DNA of 64,000 nt from Halichoerus grypus (lineage: Eukaryota; Chordata; Mammalia; Carnivora; Phocidae), in the NCBI RefSeq assembly GCF_964656455.1, contig NC_135719.1:73582283-73646282 (forward strand). Reading direction: 5' to 3'. Below are positions 46,390 through 59,129 of the stretch, in pieces. The notes under the pieces are model-generated. The model saw only the letters and a list, made by a program, of their open reading frames with translations. It did no database searches and was not told the DNA's origin. The translations under genes were made by a program, and so were the position numbers. The stretch's first letter is position 1. The number at the start of each line of letters is the position of its first letter.

Positions 46390-48745
46390 TTTTTTATTGT
46401 ATTTTATTGCTCCATAGTCTCCTTGAGTTAATTTGTTAATTATACAACTTTTACACTTCTTTTAGTGGACACCTTAGAGATTATGAAATGTATGTTTGAC
46501 TTATTGAAATATAATACATATTATTACTTTTAATTCTTTTAAAATAACATAGAAGCCTAGAGCATATAATATCCATTTATCATCCTCTGACTTCTTACAT
46601 TATTATCATGCATTTTAGCTATTTTTTAAACTTAAAAATATATCACTGCTAATGTCTTTTACAATAAGTGCATTTTTTATTTTTACCCACGTATTTATAT
46701 TTTTCAGTATTCTTTTTCCTCCTACATTTCACTGCTTACATTTGGGATCATTTTTCTTTGGCTTGAAGGACTCTTTTATGTTATATTATTATAGGCCTTT
46801 TGCAAACCAATTGCTTTAGTTTTCCTTTGTTTGATGACATCTTTATTTTATCCTCACTGTTGAAAAATATTATTGTTTGATATAGAATTTTAGGTTGGTG
46901 ATTATTTTTTTCAGCACTTTAAAGATTTCTTTCCATTGTCTTCTGGCATATATTATTTCTGTTAAGAAATCAGCTGACAGTCTGATTGTCCTAATGTCTT
47001 CTTTCCTCTGGCTGTCCTTTGAATATTGTCTTAGATGTTTAGCAATTATATTGTGATGTGCCTAGATAAATGGGGTTTTTTTGGTATTATTCTGCTTGGT
47101 TAGATTTCATGCATCTGATAATTAATCTCTCCCGCCAGTCTGGAAAATTCTTCTGCTTTCTCTCTTCATATATTGATTTGCCCTATTTTTTCTATACTGT
47201 CTTTCTGGAGCTCCAGTTTCACACAGAATAGAAACTTTGACCATGTTCTACATTTTCCTTTTGCTTCTTTCTTTCTTCCTTCTTTCTTTCCTTTTCTCTT
47301 CTTTTTTCCTTTCATCCTTACTTCTCTTTGTACTTTAACTTCAGTGTTTTCTGTTGACTTGTCTTCTAACTCACTAATTCTGTCTTCACTTGTGTCTAGT
47401 CTACTAAATCTTTGATTGTATTCTTAATTCAGATATTGTGTTTTCATTTCCAGAATACCTATTTGATTCTTTTATATAGGTTCCAGTCTTGAATTATTTT
47501 GTTTCTCGTCTTTTTACTTATTCTTATTTTTTTCACCTATTTTTTAGACGTATTAATGATAGTTATTCTAAAGTTTGTCTCAGCTATTCAAAATGTGGAT
47601 CATTTATAGGTCTGCTTTGTTTGTGATTTTATTATATGCCAAACATTATATATTTAAAATTCATACATCCTCTAGATGATTTTTTTTTCTCCCACCAGAA
47701 AGGATTAAATGTTTCCTCTGTCAAGAATATAGAATGTAGGGTATGGTAGGGTTGGAAGGTTTATCATTTCAATACAGTCAGGGATTAGGTTGTGTCGAGG
47801 GTGGGTTTCAATTTTGGTAACACTAAATCCATGCCTGGGTCATCCTGATTCCTAGAGCATGGCCACAAGGGATTTCAATGAGCGTCTGATGTATCTTTGT
47901 CTCTTCAGTTCTGAAAAACTACAGGAATTATATCTATCCAACAGAGGTTTTAACCTTAGCTCTTTAGTCCCACACTTCATAGAACTTCAAAATTTGCTCT
48001 TGAGAGGGAAACCAACCTTAGATTTGATGCCCTTGAGTCTCCAATTTTATCATTCTAGCCCACAAATGCCAAAGAGTCAGTTGCTTTTTCTATATCTCAG
48101 CAGCAACCTTCTGCCAGGTCCAGGCCTGGATTCTCAGCCTCCAACTACCCTTAACATTGATGTATCCTTAGGAGAAAAGTAACTGTAGATTCTTAAACTT
48201 AGTATCAATTCACAACTCCTGGGATTTTGCCTCCTATTTGCTTTTTTCCTTCTTTTTTAAATTGGGTCTCATCCTCCTGATTAGTCTTTGTTTTCTAGGC
48301 CCCATGAAACTAGAGGATATTTCACTCTTTCCACAGATTTCAGTTTTGCTCTTTTGTCTTCCACTGAACCTCAGAATTTAAAAAATGCCTTGTATAGAAG
48401 GAAATGACCTTTTGTTTAAGGCCCCAGAGATCTCTCTAGTTTCGTCATTGTAGCCTCTGTACCATCAGTGGCCCTGCAGTTATACCACACCCTGGTTCTC
48501 AACCTCTAGCCTGTACCTAGAATCAGCAGATACTATGGGGAAAATCAGCTACCAGCTCACCTTACTTTTGGCCCCTCTCTGGAAATTTAGTCCTTCTAGT
48601 TGTTATTGCTTCCATAGTTCTCTGATGCTTAAAAAAATTTTTTTTCTGTAATGTTGTCAGCTTTTCTAATTGTTGTGGACATAAATATTGGCCTATTACA
48701 TCTCAACTGGAAGCAGAAGTCAGCTTTTCTTCAATATATTTCATC
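46390..48745 (-). mobile_element. HAL1/ancient L1-like relic (ORF1 region)
   Basis: The reverse strand resembles the ORF1 part of HAL1 or an ancient L1: 'ttgtcttctggcatatatta', 'agaaatcagctgacagtctg', 'ttatattgtgatgtgcctag', 'ctctcttcatatattgattt', 'tctggagctccagtttcac', 'ctaactcactaattctgtct', 'ggtctgctttgtttgtgat'. A pyrimidine run lies at 47260-47320. No ORF2 part is seen, which favours HAL1 (a half-L1 with ORF1 only). Heavily decayed; boundaries uncertain. Confidence 0.55.
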
Positions 48746-48834
48746 CCTGTCATTTGGTATGTGTTTGTAGAAAGAGAAGAATCTGTTTAGGTATGTTATT
48801 ATTAACATTATTATGACCAAATATTTTTGTTGAA

Positions 48835-49010
48835 AGTTTAAGGTAGGTAATTTACTTAATGCTTAATATTGTCTTCCACATTTGATTCTTAAACACCACT
48901 AGTAAAGTCATTTTATAGATAAGGAAGATTGAGGCTTTTGAGCTTTTATCCCAATGTCAAACAATTAATGATTGGGATTTTAATTCAGACTACTAAACCA
49001 TACTGCCTCC
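48835..49010 (+). repeat. MIR
   Basis: Core 'cattttatagataaggaaga', 'ttgaggcttttgagctttta' and the '3'-side 'taattcagactactaaacca' follow the MIR order. Ancient and diverged. Confidence 0.7.
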
Positions 49011-49014
49011 TACC

Positions 49015-52000
49015 AAACTGTAAGAGGGTAAAGGACATTATTGCTTTATGTCATTTTCTAAATCTTTTATATGCATTTGATTTTCCACCCCCAAATAGGG
49101 TAAATTACAAAGCTGTTGTTACCAAGTTTAAAGCTGAACTAATACCACCCATTTTTTAGGCACTTGAAAATATATTGGCATGTCATATCAGTAACATGTA
49201 CAATCTAAGCATATGTGTAGCAAAATTCCTGATACAAATGCTTTGAGTATTTAGAAAATTGACCCAACACGTGGCATTGTCTACTAAGTCTCTGTTCATG
49301 CTGATTTCTGATGGTTTTGCAGAATATTGTGTTAGTTTTTAGGGCTAATGAGTTTGGCTTAATTTCTTTACCCCTCTCAGCCAAGTCTTTCGACAATGTG
49401 TCTTCTCCCATGGGGTCCTTGCTAATAAATATTTTAATTGAACTTCTTTATTAAAATGAGTGTCTATATGATCATCTAGACACCCCACAGATGTGAGGAG
49501 AGATTATGAGTTCAAATGAGATTGGGGTAGGCAGATCCAGGTTTGATCCTGATACTGCATTATCGTAAACTCTGATAATAAGGCAGTCCAAGTTCACACA
49601 AGATTAGTAAACATAATGAAATGAAACTTTAAGTACTTGCTAAGTTTGTTTTCAGTAAATCATCAATATTTATTAAGCATAAAAGATTGGCACAATCTCA
49701 AAGCACAGGCAGCAGAATGCTATTAGCCATGTATTAATTTCAATTACTATGTAACTTCATTATTCACTAAATTCATTGAGTCAGGTAGGAGATGGCCTAG
49801 TTTGTTGTCCCTTTAAAGAATCGTTTCCATTTACATTTTATAAATAAAATCATAAAAGGTAAAATTTTGGCTTCCATTTCTATTTAGAATAGCATTTTCC
49901 CTTGTTTCTTTGTCTTTTCCCAAACAGTCACAACTATTCACAATTAATTTTATTTTGAGTAGTGTTTATCCCTTTATAATTTTTAAAATTTTATGTGATT
50001 TATAATTTGTATAGCTCTGTGTAAGTTGCTAAAGAGTACTTGCTTAACAAATGAAAATTTTAAAAAAGAACAAAACCTCCTTAAAGGAAATTTCTAGGTC
50101 TTATACTTCTCAAAGATTTTCTTACAATATTCATTCTCTACATGTAATTAAAATCTAAACAGCATTTAAACATTCTTATATTAAGATTCTGCATTTAATT
50201 CAAACCTTGCAATAGCCATGGCTGTCAAAGATTTCATATTCTAAGACAAGGACAAAATAGTCATAGATTAATTCTAATACTTTCCTTTATTCGTAAACTG
50301 AAAGCAGGTATCATTATTATAGCTTTGGAAAAAGAAGTTGAGAGCTCTCTTAATTTAAATGACATCTCATTTGGTGAAGAATTTGAAACTTGGGGTACTA
50401 AATGATGAAAGAAAAGAAAGGAATAAATTGTATTGGTATGAAGTAAACCAAGACAGCTCTCTTGTTGGGAAAATACAAGGGACAATCTAAAGGCAATTCA
50501 GTTATCTCTAGAAAAGAGGTGTGAATCACAAATTGATGAAGGTTATATGTGCTTCCATTAATACTATTTTATTTAAAGCAATAATAAATTCTTTTTAATC
50601 ATTATCACTTTGGCCAGCAAATTAATATGTAAATAAAAATGCCCATCAAAGTCTTATCAAGCCTTAAGAATATTGGAGTTTATGGTTAATTTTATTTGTA
50701 CCCCATGTTTGCCCATTAGACAGAATACAACCATAAAGTAAATTGGGAACATATACCATTTAATATGAGTCTGTTAAATTGTCCCATTTTAATCTGCTTA
50801 AACCAAATTTTCTCAGATTTACCTTGAGTCACAATAGGAATACTTTTTTTACATTGTGAGTTTCTCATGTGCCTTTAAACATCAGCTACAATTCCTCCTC
50901 ATCCACACCTGGCTCCAATCACCTTTTAACCTGGCTAAAAGAATAGTAATAATAACAATAATAATAATAATAATAATAATAAATTAAATATCCATGAAAA
51001 CTGCATAGCTTGGTTTCCTAAATTTCTTTTACTCCCAGAATGTGTTCTGTCTCCATTCTTAGTTTGGGAGAGAAAGGGTAATTCCTAAGTGCTTCTGCTT
51101 CTCCAGTCATCACTTTCCCATCTTTAAAGGAGGGACCTATTCTTGGGACTTATTTTGTGAAATAAAACATTTGGGAATATTTCAGTCCATTATAGAATTT
51201 GAACCATGAAAACATGGTTCAAATGCAAAGTTGGGTCCTATGCAAATATTCCTAACTCTTTCCTTTTCAAGTGACCTTTGGGTCACAAAGGATTCTTTAC
51301 CCTTCCTCCTGGGGTAATAGCTATCTACTGCTTTAAATTTACATGATCGTATTGCCGCATAATTCTTCCTAAAATTAAAAGAGATTGCACAATGGTGATT
51401 TTCTGTCTCCACAGATATGTGGCTAGCCACAGTTAAATGGTGGACGTCTTTCAGTAAAAATAAGTAAGTAAGCAAGTAAACAAATAAATAATCGCTTTTT
51501 CCTCCTGCCCTCAATCCACACAAATCAAATCTGTGCTAGCAATTTTGTGAGGCTCAAGGAATAGGGTTAAATGAAGTACAAGACCTATGCACAAGAAACT
51601 TACAGTATAAATGTTGACAGGTTACCATATATTTCTGTAAATGTTGGCTGGGGATAAAGTAAATTCGAGTCCCAGTGCCACATTAAAGGTGCTGTTTATT
51701 TTCTGTGTGGCTTCAAGTTAGTCTCCCCTGCCCAGAGGCAGCAATAGGGGTTTTGCTGTTGAACTATTTCATATTCACAAGTCATGTTTTACCAAAATGG
51801 TATGCATGTGTACATTGTACTTTGATTTCTGTTCTCTTTTACTATCAAAGCTCTGAATGTAAGTATTGCCTCCAATTAACCAATCATTTGGGCAGTAAAG
51901 AGGAATTTCATTAGAAAGGCCTTTCACAGAAGTAAATCCAAGTCTAATATGTGGAAAGCCAGGTAAAATGATGTGAAATACCCCAGGACCAAAGTCAGTA

Positions 52001-53460
52001 GACATGGCTATATACTACTTTGCCATGAAGTGGGGGTGAGTCCATGGTTTGCTGGTTCTCTTTTTCTCATTGGAAATATAAAAGGTACCTCTCAGACATT
52101 CTAAGAATACTAATTTCAAGCATCATTTACAACAGCAGACATTGCAATTAGAATATAGGTTTTCTCCCTTGTAAATGGAAATTTTAGAATCAGATCCAGT
52201 TAGAGGAACAGAATCCTGGGAGGAAAGCCTTCCAGAATCTCTTCCTATTGAGCTTGGCCTTCATCAGTGTAGATGTTGCCTATGGGGGCCTTCTGGGTCC
52301 AAGACGAGTTGGTAAGGATCTGCAAAGATGAGCTTCATATTTCTTTCTATAGGGAAGAACCTCTAATGGAATATATTTGAATTTAGTTAACCATATTTAC
52401 CCTGTAGAAATTTTAATTTTTTGTTCCATAGTTTAGGAAAAGAATATCTTAGAGAAATATGTCAAAAAATTAACTGTTAATTTCAGTGTTGGCTAGTAGT
52501 TATAAAAATGCATTTTTCAATTTTTATGTGCATATATATTTTCTCAATAAGTCAAATATGACGGACAGATACTTCCACATTTTAATTTAGATGCTTTTTT
52601 AATTCAAAAGAGGGATTGGAGAGTTATTGTTGATTAACAGAGCAAGAAAAACATAAGGTTGAAGAACTAGAATAAATGGAGGTAGACTTTTTCTTTCTAC
52701 CCAGAATATAAAATCTCTTCCCCTCTGTTTCTCTTTTTCTTTCTCTCAATCTCTCTCTTTCTCTTTCTTGTCTTTCTCTCTTATTTTCACAGAATACTAG
52801 AGTGCTAGAAATCCTTATGTTGGTACTAATAACATTATAAAATGTACAAATGTGTGAAGACTCTACATAACCATCTTTCCAAGCAGAGATTGATGGAGTG
52901 CCACTGCAGTAGTTGGATTTGATGTGTTGAATGTTTATATTTTTTAATCTTTTATTAAATGCAGTGAATATTATCATTTCTGCTATTATTTGCAGTGTCT
53001 CATGGTCTTGAAATGGCTTGAGAGATTAGCCTTTGCTTTATCTATTAAAAAATATTCTCTAAGCAAAGTCATCATTGAAAATATGTTTCAAGGGAAAGGC
53101 ATTTATCCCATTTAGGGAATTTGATCAGGTACTTAAAAAAACCACTCAGTGTTAATTTGTTTACAGGTAATCAATATGGTAATTGCAAGAAATGCTATCA
53201 TTTATTTCCTTGCATGTAATAAAACTGTTTTTTTAAAAAAACTTTTATTCTAAGGACTACTATTATAGACTATTTACTATTTAGAGTGCCGTACTGTCCT
53301 GTGCCATTTTATTTTTTCCAGTGAGTGCAGTTCTCATATACATGGAAATTATGTAACTGGTCATTTATAGTGTAAGAGATATTCATCTTATTAATATTCT
53401 CTATTTAGTGGTTGTCAATATTGTTGTTATTTTACCTGTGTTCATCCGCTACATTCAGTA
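49015..53460. other. Unique non-coding DNA, no gene seen
   Basis: 4.4 kb of AT-rich DNA without a supportable gene. Contains the (AAT)n run at 50947-50983 and a pyrimidine-rich block at 52690-52790. Frames of up to 117 codons on the minus strand are low-complexity or without resemblance. Confidence 0.55.
50947..50983. repeat. (AAT)n microsatellite
   Basis: About twelve AAT/TAA units with one 'aac' interruption. Confidence 0.9.
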
Positions 53461-53465
53461 ATGTA

Positions 53466-53469
<4 letters not shown>

Positions 53470-53506
<37 letters not shown>
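53470..53506. repeat. (CA)n microsatellite
   Basis: About 18 perfect CA units; likely polymorphic. Confidence 0.95.
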
Positions 53507-53508
<2 letters not shown>

Positions 53509-53654
53509 TCCTTCCAAGGAGCTTTAAGTATTTCCTTCACATATCCTTACCCCCTGGGGAGTAGATACTATTTTGCCATACAGAAAAAAAAAAGACAGAA
53601 CTATTGAGTTGGACCTGGAATCCAAATCATCTATCTCTGATCCTGACTACATCT

Positions 53655-53900
53655 TGCTATAAAACAATCGTAAACATTCATTGAGCACATACTATGTGTC
53701 CAGCATTGTTCTAGAAGTTTTACATGCATAATCCCATTTATAGCTTGTTAAGGCAGACAATATCAATACCTCCATTTTGCAGATGAGGAAACAGGTATAC
53801 AGAGATTAAGTAACTTGCAGGTTGTTGAGTGGCAGAGCCAAGCCCCATCCCAGTGTTTCCATATCCAAAGTCTTACTGTAAGCACTGAGTTGTACTATAG
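53655..53900 (+). repeat. MIR, nearly full length
   Basis: 'aaacattcattgagcacata', 'ctatgtgtccagcattgttc', 'cattttgcagatgaggaaac', 'gattaagtaacttgcaggtt', 'gagtggcagagccaagcccc' and 'cttactgtaagcactgag' cover almost the whole MIR consensus in order. Confidence 0.9.
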
Positions 53901-53904
53901 CCCC

Positions 53905-54690
53905 ATCTATGAGTTTCTGGTCTTTGAGTCACTGGTGCGCTCCTTCACATTCATTTCTTTCTTATGTTAGAGAAGTATTTAACATGGCATACATGAAGCT
54001 GTGAGCTTCAGTGTCCCTGCAAGTCTTGGGAATTGCTGGGGATTGTAAGAGTGTTCCAGAAGGAGAGAAACTCGTTTACAATCAAGCATTTCAATGTAAG
54101 CATTTCTGGTAATTTGTCCACAGATCTCAAAAGAAAGAGACCTAAAAAAGCTCCACGGTCCTGGGCATTTGTTATAATTTCTTTCTTTATTCTATATAAA
54201 TATTCCCTTTCATACCTCCTTTTGTTATTTGTAGTTTGATCTTCTTTTCCTTAGAGAGAGTACCCAAAATTGTAAAAAGTTTTAGTCTCACAAAACCTGG
54301 ATTCTCCCCCTACTTACCCTTTGTTTTTTTTTTTTTTTTTTCAAATAGGAAATTACATCATCCATTTTATAGTTAGGAATGGCTGAATGCTAGGTGCCAG
54401 TGGGAAGGGCTGGTTGTATAACCAGGATCAGACTGCCTCAGAAGGTAACTGATCATTTCAGGAGCTGTTACAAGTGGATATACTTTATTTTTTAAGATAG
54501 TAGAGGATAACAGATGACCTATCAATTTGAATTATCTTATAATAATCTGGCATGATGGAAATTTACCTGGCCAAAAAGTACCACCCTGAATCCTAATATT
54601 TAATCCAACATGTAAATAACTCTGTGGCTTTCAAACATTTTTTACTGCAACTCACAAGCAGAAATACATGTTATATGCTTGTCATGACCC
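53905..54690. other. Unique non-coding DNA, no gene seen
   Basis: No gene. T-run at 54326-54341. Confidence 0.5.
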
Positions 54691-54691
54691 A

Positions 54692-55215
54692 TTGTCTTGG
54701 TCCATCTGAACTGCTAAAATAAAATACCACAGACTGGGTAGCTTATAAACAACAGAAATTCATTTCTCACCGTTCTGGAGGCTGGAAAGTTCAAATCAAG
54801 GCATCAGTATGGTTGAGTGAAGGCCCTCTTTCTGGTTCATAGCTGAGATTTTTCACTGTGTCTTCATGTGGTAGAAGAGGCTAGGAATCTCTCTGGAGCC
54901 TTTTTTTTTTTTTTTAAAGATTTTATTTATTTATTTGAGAGAGAGAGAATGAGAGACAGCACGAGAGGGAAGAGGGTCAGAGGGAGAAGCAGACCCCCCC
55001 GCTGAGCGGGGAGTCCAATGTGGGACTCAATCCTGGGACTCCAGGATCATGACCTGAGCCGAAGGCAGTCACTTAACCAACTGAGCCACCCAGGCGCCCT
55101 CTCTGGAGCCTCTTTATAAGGCACTAATCCCATTCATAAGGGTTCCATCCTCCTAATACTATCACCTTTGGGGGTTAGGATCTAAACATACGAATTCAGA
55201 CTATAGTACCCATTA
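54692..55215 (-). mobile_element. MLT1-type LTR (ERVL-MaLR), reverse orientation
   Basis: Solitary LTR relic in two parts around a Can-SINE: 'ttggtccatctgaactgcta', 'ccacagactgggtagcttat', 'ttctcaccgttctggaggct', 'ctgtgtcttcatgtggtag', then after the SINE 'aaggcactaatcccattcat' and 'ggttaggatctaaacatacg'. This is the MLT1 order on the reverse strand. No internal retroviral gene is present. Confidence 0.85.
54902..55098 (-). mobile_element. Can-SINE, young subfamily, inside MLT1 LTR
   Basis: T-run, 'aaagattttatttatttat', 'gagagagaatgagagacagc', 'gagaagcagaccccccgct', 'gggactccaggatcatgac' and head 'ctgagccacccaggcgccc'. Flanked by identical 'ctctctggagcct' at 54889-54901 and 55099-55111, which lies in LTR sequence. 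Lacks a few bases of the GA block compared with the copy at 58484. Confidence 0.95.
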
Positions 55216-55219
55216 AATA

Positions 55220-56730
55220 GATTTCACAACTCACTAATGGGTGACAGATTTTAATTTGAAAAACAGTGCAAGAGCACACTGGCTCCTTGCAATGATTTTT
55301 TTTTTTCCTACAAGCAATGCATGGACATGGGGAAATGGACTAATCTAGTTGTCCTTCCTTGTCTAATCACTGTCCACAATGAGAAATAGGACTAGCTGTT
55401 CCAAAGGGAAACTAATCACTGACAATAAGGAGAAATCAGTCACCCAAAGTAATAATGAGATTGTGATTGGTTTGTTGGTTCATTTATTAATTGGGAGTGA
55501 GCCTTTCCATGGCTTTTACTGCCCATTTTACACAGGTGCTCCACACTGGTTCATGGGCTACATTGTCTAATCATCCACAGGAGGCTAATTTAAATAGCTA
55601 TACTATTGGTGATTAAGCCATCAGTTGATAATGGAACCAGTAGTTGTTAGTTTCAGTTCCCCTCCAAAGAATTTTTTTCCCGAAGTATTTAAATACAGAA
55701 ACTAACTCAAGATAGTGATTAAGAGACTTGATACACTGAATAAAGAGTGATATTCTTCCACAGTATACAATTACTGAAAATAGCGTATGTTAGCTAAATT
55801 GCATGTTTTGTGAAAAAAGAATGTAGAGAATTGAATGAATACTCAATGTCTTTGCTAAAACTACAGACTTTCACAGGGCTTCTGTTTGTAGCCTATGTCT
55901 TCCCCAAAATAAAATTCAAGAACTGTAGATACTGTCAGCCTTGGAACATGAATTCATGAATCAAAGCTCCCTTGTCATGTAAAACTAACTGGTTTGTAAT
56001 CAGGGAAGATTAGTGTAAATATTAATTGGCAAGGTAGAGTTGTGGATGAAATTTCAGTTATGAATTTAGTACGGTAATTTCTTTTTATCTGTAATGGGGT
56101 TTATTTAACAAATGTCAGCCACATGTGGGAATTTGGAAGTCATTGGGGAACTTCACACTGAATCAAATCCTTTAAAATATAAATCTGGATAGTTTGTAAA
56201 CACTTCTTAATGCATTTGCAAAATGTATAGTAATCATTGTAACAGCCACTGGGAGCAAGCATCTGTTAAGCAGTGATTCCTATTTTTTGGATGAGGTGAT
56301 CAATGACCTTTACAGGAGATTTCTTTGGTGTGAGGAAAGCTCTATTCATCACTCACTGAATTACATGAACTATTTTAGCTCACTGAGCTTGATGCAATCT
56401 TAACAAATGTGGATTCTTGAGGATGTGGAAAAGTAAGGAAAATTGTCATATAAATCCTTCACTGCTATGTAAGCTGTTCCTAATCTTCTTCCCATTATAT
56501 AAGCCTGCTGAGAACCACTTTTGGGTCACTTTATGCTCCTCTACCTAAATGCCGGGGCCTTTTTGCCAGCGCCTGTGAATTTTTAACCCAGTTATGTTTA
56601 AGGAATCATCTAAAGAAGATGCAGCTATCTAGCATAAGTCCCACTTGTTTAGTCTTGTTCACTGAGAGAGACAGGGTACTATTATGACATGAATGAATGA
56701 GAAAACTGAAAGACTGGGGTAGGTAAGGGT
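55220..56730. other. Unique non-coding DNA, no gene seen
   Basis: No gene seen; T-run at 55298-55307. Confidence 0.5.
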
Positions 56731-56734
56731 GGAA

Positions 56735-57080
56735 ATAAACATTTATTGAACATTTGTTTAGATCAACTTTCAGTGCCTTTGTTCTGGGCACTATGTCATA
56801 CTTTTTCCTGACAGCATCTCAATTAAACCTTGATTCCCAAAGGATTTTCATTATCCCTATCTTACAAATGAAGACAATGAGACTCACAGAACTAAATCAC
56901 TTCTGCAGGAGTTCTGAGAGCTAGTAAGTAGCTGAGTTAGAATCTAAGGAGAAGTGTGTCTGAAGACAAAGTTTATTATAACCTGCTCTTAGAGGTCCCA
57001 AATTAATCCAGGGCTGATCTAGGACTAGAACCCAACCTCCTACCTTTCTAACCAGTGTTCTTTTACTAGACTATGCTGCA
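56735..57080 (+). repeat. MIR, interrupted or extended
   Basis: 'ataaacatttattgaacatt', 'tctgggcactatgtcatact', 'cttacaaatgaagacaatga', 'gactcacagaactaaatcac', 'gctagtaagtagctgagtta' follow MIR order. A MIR-like 3' end ('tagaacccaacctcctacct', 'actagactatgctgcatc') comes after about 60 extra bases, so there is either an insert or a second MIR. Confidence 0.78.
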
Positions 57081-57084
57081 TCAT

Positions 57085-57635
57085 AACATAGCTACAGCTG
57101 TATCAGTTTGGAGCAAGATTGTCTTCTCAATAAGGGCACTTGACTAATGAAGTAGCTTAGGTGAAGGGTCCAGAGCTTTCCAGTGAGAGGCTAGTCATTC
57201 AATTAGTTATCCAACTACATGTTCGTGACACAGCAAACAGAGGGTCCAAGTCGATCAAAATCAATTCTCCTTTCACAAATGTAACCAAGTGTTGTTGTCA
57301 TCAGGGAAGAAACTTGGTTTCATTAATTAACAAGTAGCTGTGGTAGTTGATTGATGACTGAGCAAAGCAGTCTTGCTTACTCTATAGACGGAGCCTTTTC
57401 ACTGTGATCATACTCTGTCTTCAGAGCTTATTTTCAAGCGCTCCAAGCTCAACCTGCCCTATTTCAATTCTCCAGCACAAGATTGTTCTAATCTGTGATT
57501 ACTTACAAACAATATGAATGAAAGTTGTCTACATTTCCTTTCTCTCAACAGTGCTATTGAGTCTCTACTTTGTGGTAACCATTGTTTTGATCAAGACAGA
57601 CACCAAAAGAAATCATTAACATTGTCCAAGCCAGT
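57085..57635. other. Unique non-coding DNA, no gene seen
   Basis: No gene or recognisable repeat. Confidence 0.45.
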
Positions 57636-57639
57636 TCAA

Positions 57640-58210
57640 TTCAATGAATATCAGCTACCTACTGCATGCCAGGTATAGTCATTGACTCTATGAGGTTACA
57701 TAGATAAATATGTAGTTTATCAAGGGAGGAGGAAAACATGCACAGATAACTCTAGTGTAAATCACACTGTCCTGTAATAAAGGTACGTGATAGAAACGGC
57801 TACTCTTGTTAGGAGAATCAGCAATATATCAAAGAAGAGGAAACATTTTATCTGGTTCTAGAAGACAAAGAATGTTTAAATTTTAGTCAGAGAAGCACTT
57901 TGGAGGATAGAACAGAGAAAAGAAGGAACATTACAGGCGAGGGAGGCGACATGAGTAAAGGTATATTGGTGTGAAAACATATGGTTGGAAAAATTCAAGT
58001 AGCACTGTACTGAAAGATGAGGAAAGGAAAAAGGCCATTGAGATTCAGGGGGCAGATGAATCTAGAAAATTTTGTGAGGCAAAATTACCAAGCAGTGCTA
58101 ATGAGTTGCAACTTCATTTTGGAGGAAATGAAATTCTATGAAAAATTGTCTAAGAGAGTGATTTCAAGATGAAAATGACTATCAATAGGTTAAGAAATAG
58201 AAAGTGATTC
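57640..58210 (-). repeat. L2-like ancient LINE
   Basis: 'tcagctacctactgcatgcc', 'aggtatagtcattgactcta', then 'aacattacaggcgagggagg' and 'gagttgcaacttcattttgg' give the same order as the elements at 19045 and 25040. Family name tentative. Confidence 0.5.
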
Positions 58211-58483
58211 TATCCACCTCAAAATAGTGCTTAAGAAAAGTTTTAAATAAATTTCACCTAGATTTATATTTTCGAGTGAATTTCAACCTTGGATGTCAAT
58301 ACTCCAACTCACTGCTTGAAATATACTCCCCACTCCAGACTTCTGTTATGAAGCAAATGTGTGAGAAGATAATTTTATCTGAAATACTTAACTGGGGAGA
58401 ATGATAACGTGCAAGAACATTTTCTTTTGGGAGGGTGTAGAGAAAGCTGTCTCAGCTGTGCTGTTCTGAAATCATGATCTCTT

Positions 58484-58682
58484 TTTTTTTTTTTTTAAAG
58501 ATTTTATTTATTTATTTGAGAGAGAGAGAATGAGAGACAGAGAGCATGAGAGGGAGGAGGGTCAGAGGGAGAAGCAGACTCCCCGCCGAGCAGGGAGCCC
58601 GATGCGGGACTCGATCCCGGGACTCCAGGATCATGACCTGAGCCGAAGGCAGTCGCTTAACCAACTGAGCCACCCAGGCGCC
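58484..58682 (-). mobile_element. Can-SINE, young subfamily, reverse orientation
   Basis: Long T-run, 'aaagattttatttatttat', GA-rich block, 'gagaagcagactccccgccg', 'ctcgatcccgggactccagg' and head 'ctgagccacccaggcgccc'; many CpGs kept. Flanked by 18-bp copies at 58466-58483 and 58683-58700 that differ at one base ('catga' against 'cacga'), a CpG-type change since insertion. Confidence 0.95.
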
Positions 58683-59021
58683 CTGAAATCACGATCTCTT
58701 AACATGATCATGAAGATTTAATTTGGGAAATACAGTTCTAGAAACAGTAACTGTGCAGGTGCTATGTAGAAACGTTTTGTCTTTCTGATTTAGCAGTGCT
58801 ACTTGAAGGAGGATGGTAGTCTAGCCTTTACTTTACCTATTTTATAAAGATTCTGAAGACTCACAGAGCTTGAACAAGAAGATATTAGAGAATATAAATA
58901 ACAAAGGGTAAGGAATAATGAATTTGTCCTTATTTTTATTGTCTTTGAGAGGCAAACAAGTTGGTCATCTGGATTCCTTTGCCCCAAGATTGACCTGGCC
59001 AATTTTTTTTAACCATTTTTT

Positions 59022-59125
59022 AAAAGATTTTATTTTTAAGTAATCTCTACCCCAATGTGGGGCTCAAACCCACAACCCTGAGATCAAGAGTCTCATGCTC
59101 CACTGACTGAGTCAGCCAGGCGCCC
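59022..59125 (-). mobile_element. Short tRNA-type SINE, reverse orientation
   Basis: 'aaaagattttatttttaag', 'taatctctaccccaatgtgg', 'ggctcaaacccacaaccctg', 'agatcaagagtctcatgctc', 'gagtcagccaggcgcccc'. This is the short carnivore tRNA-SINE type without the CT-rich middle, as at 61530. Flanks 'gacctggcc' and 'gatctggct' may be a diverged target duplication. Confidence 0.85.
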
Positions 59126-59129
59126 CGAT

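Noticed and set aside
47859..48182. 107-codon plus-strand frame
   Set aside because: Lies within the HAL1/L1-like relic and has no homology that I recognise.
51182..51523. 113-codon minus-strand frame
   Set aside because: Begins and ends in ordinary AT-rich DNA with no recognisable domain.
54692..55215. Endogenous retrovirus with genes
   Set aside because: Only solitary MLT1-type LTR sequence is present; no gag, pol or env region adjoins it.
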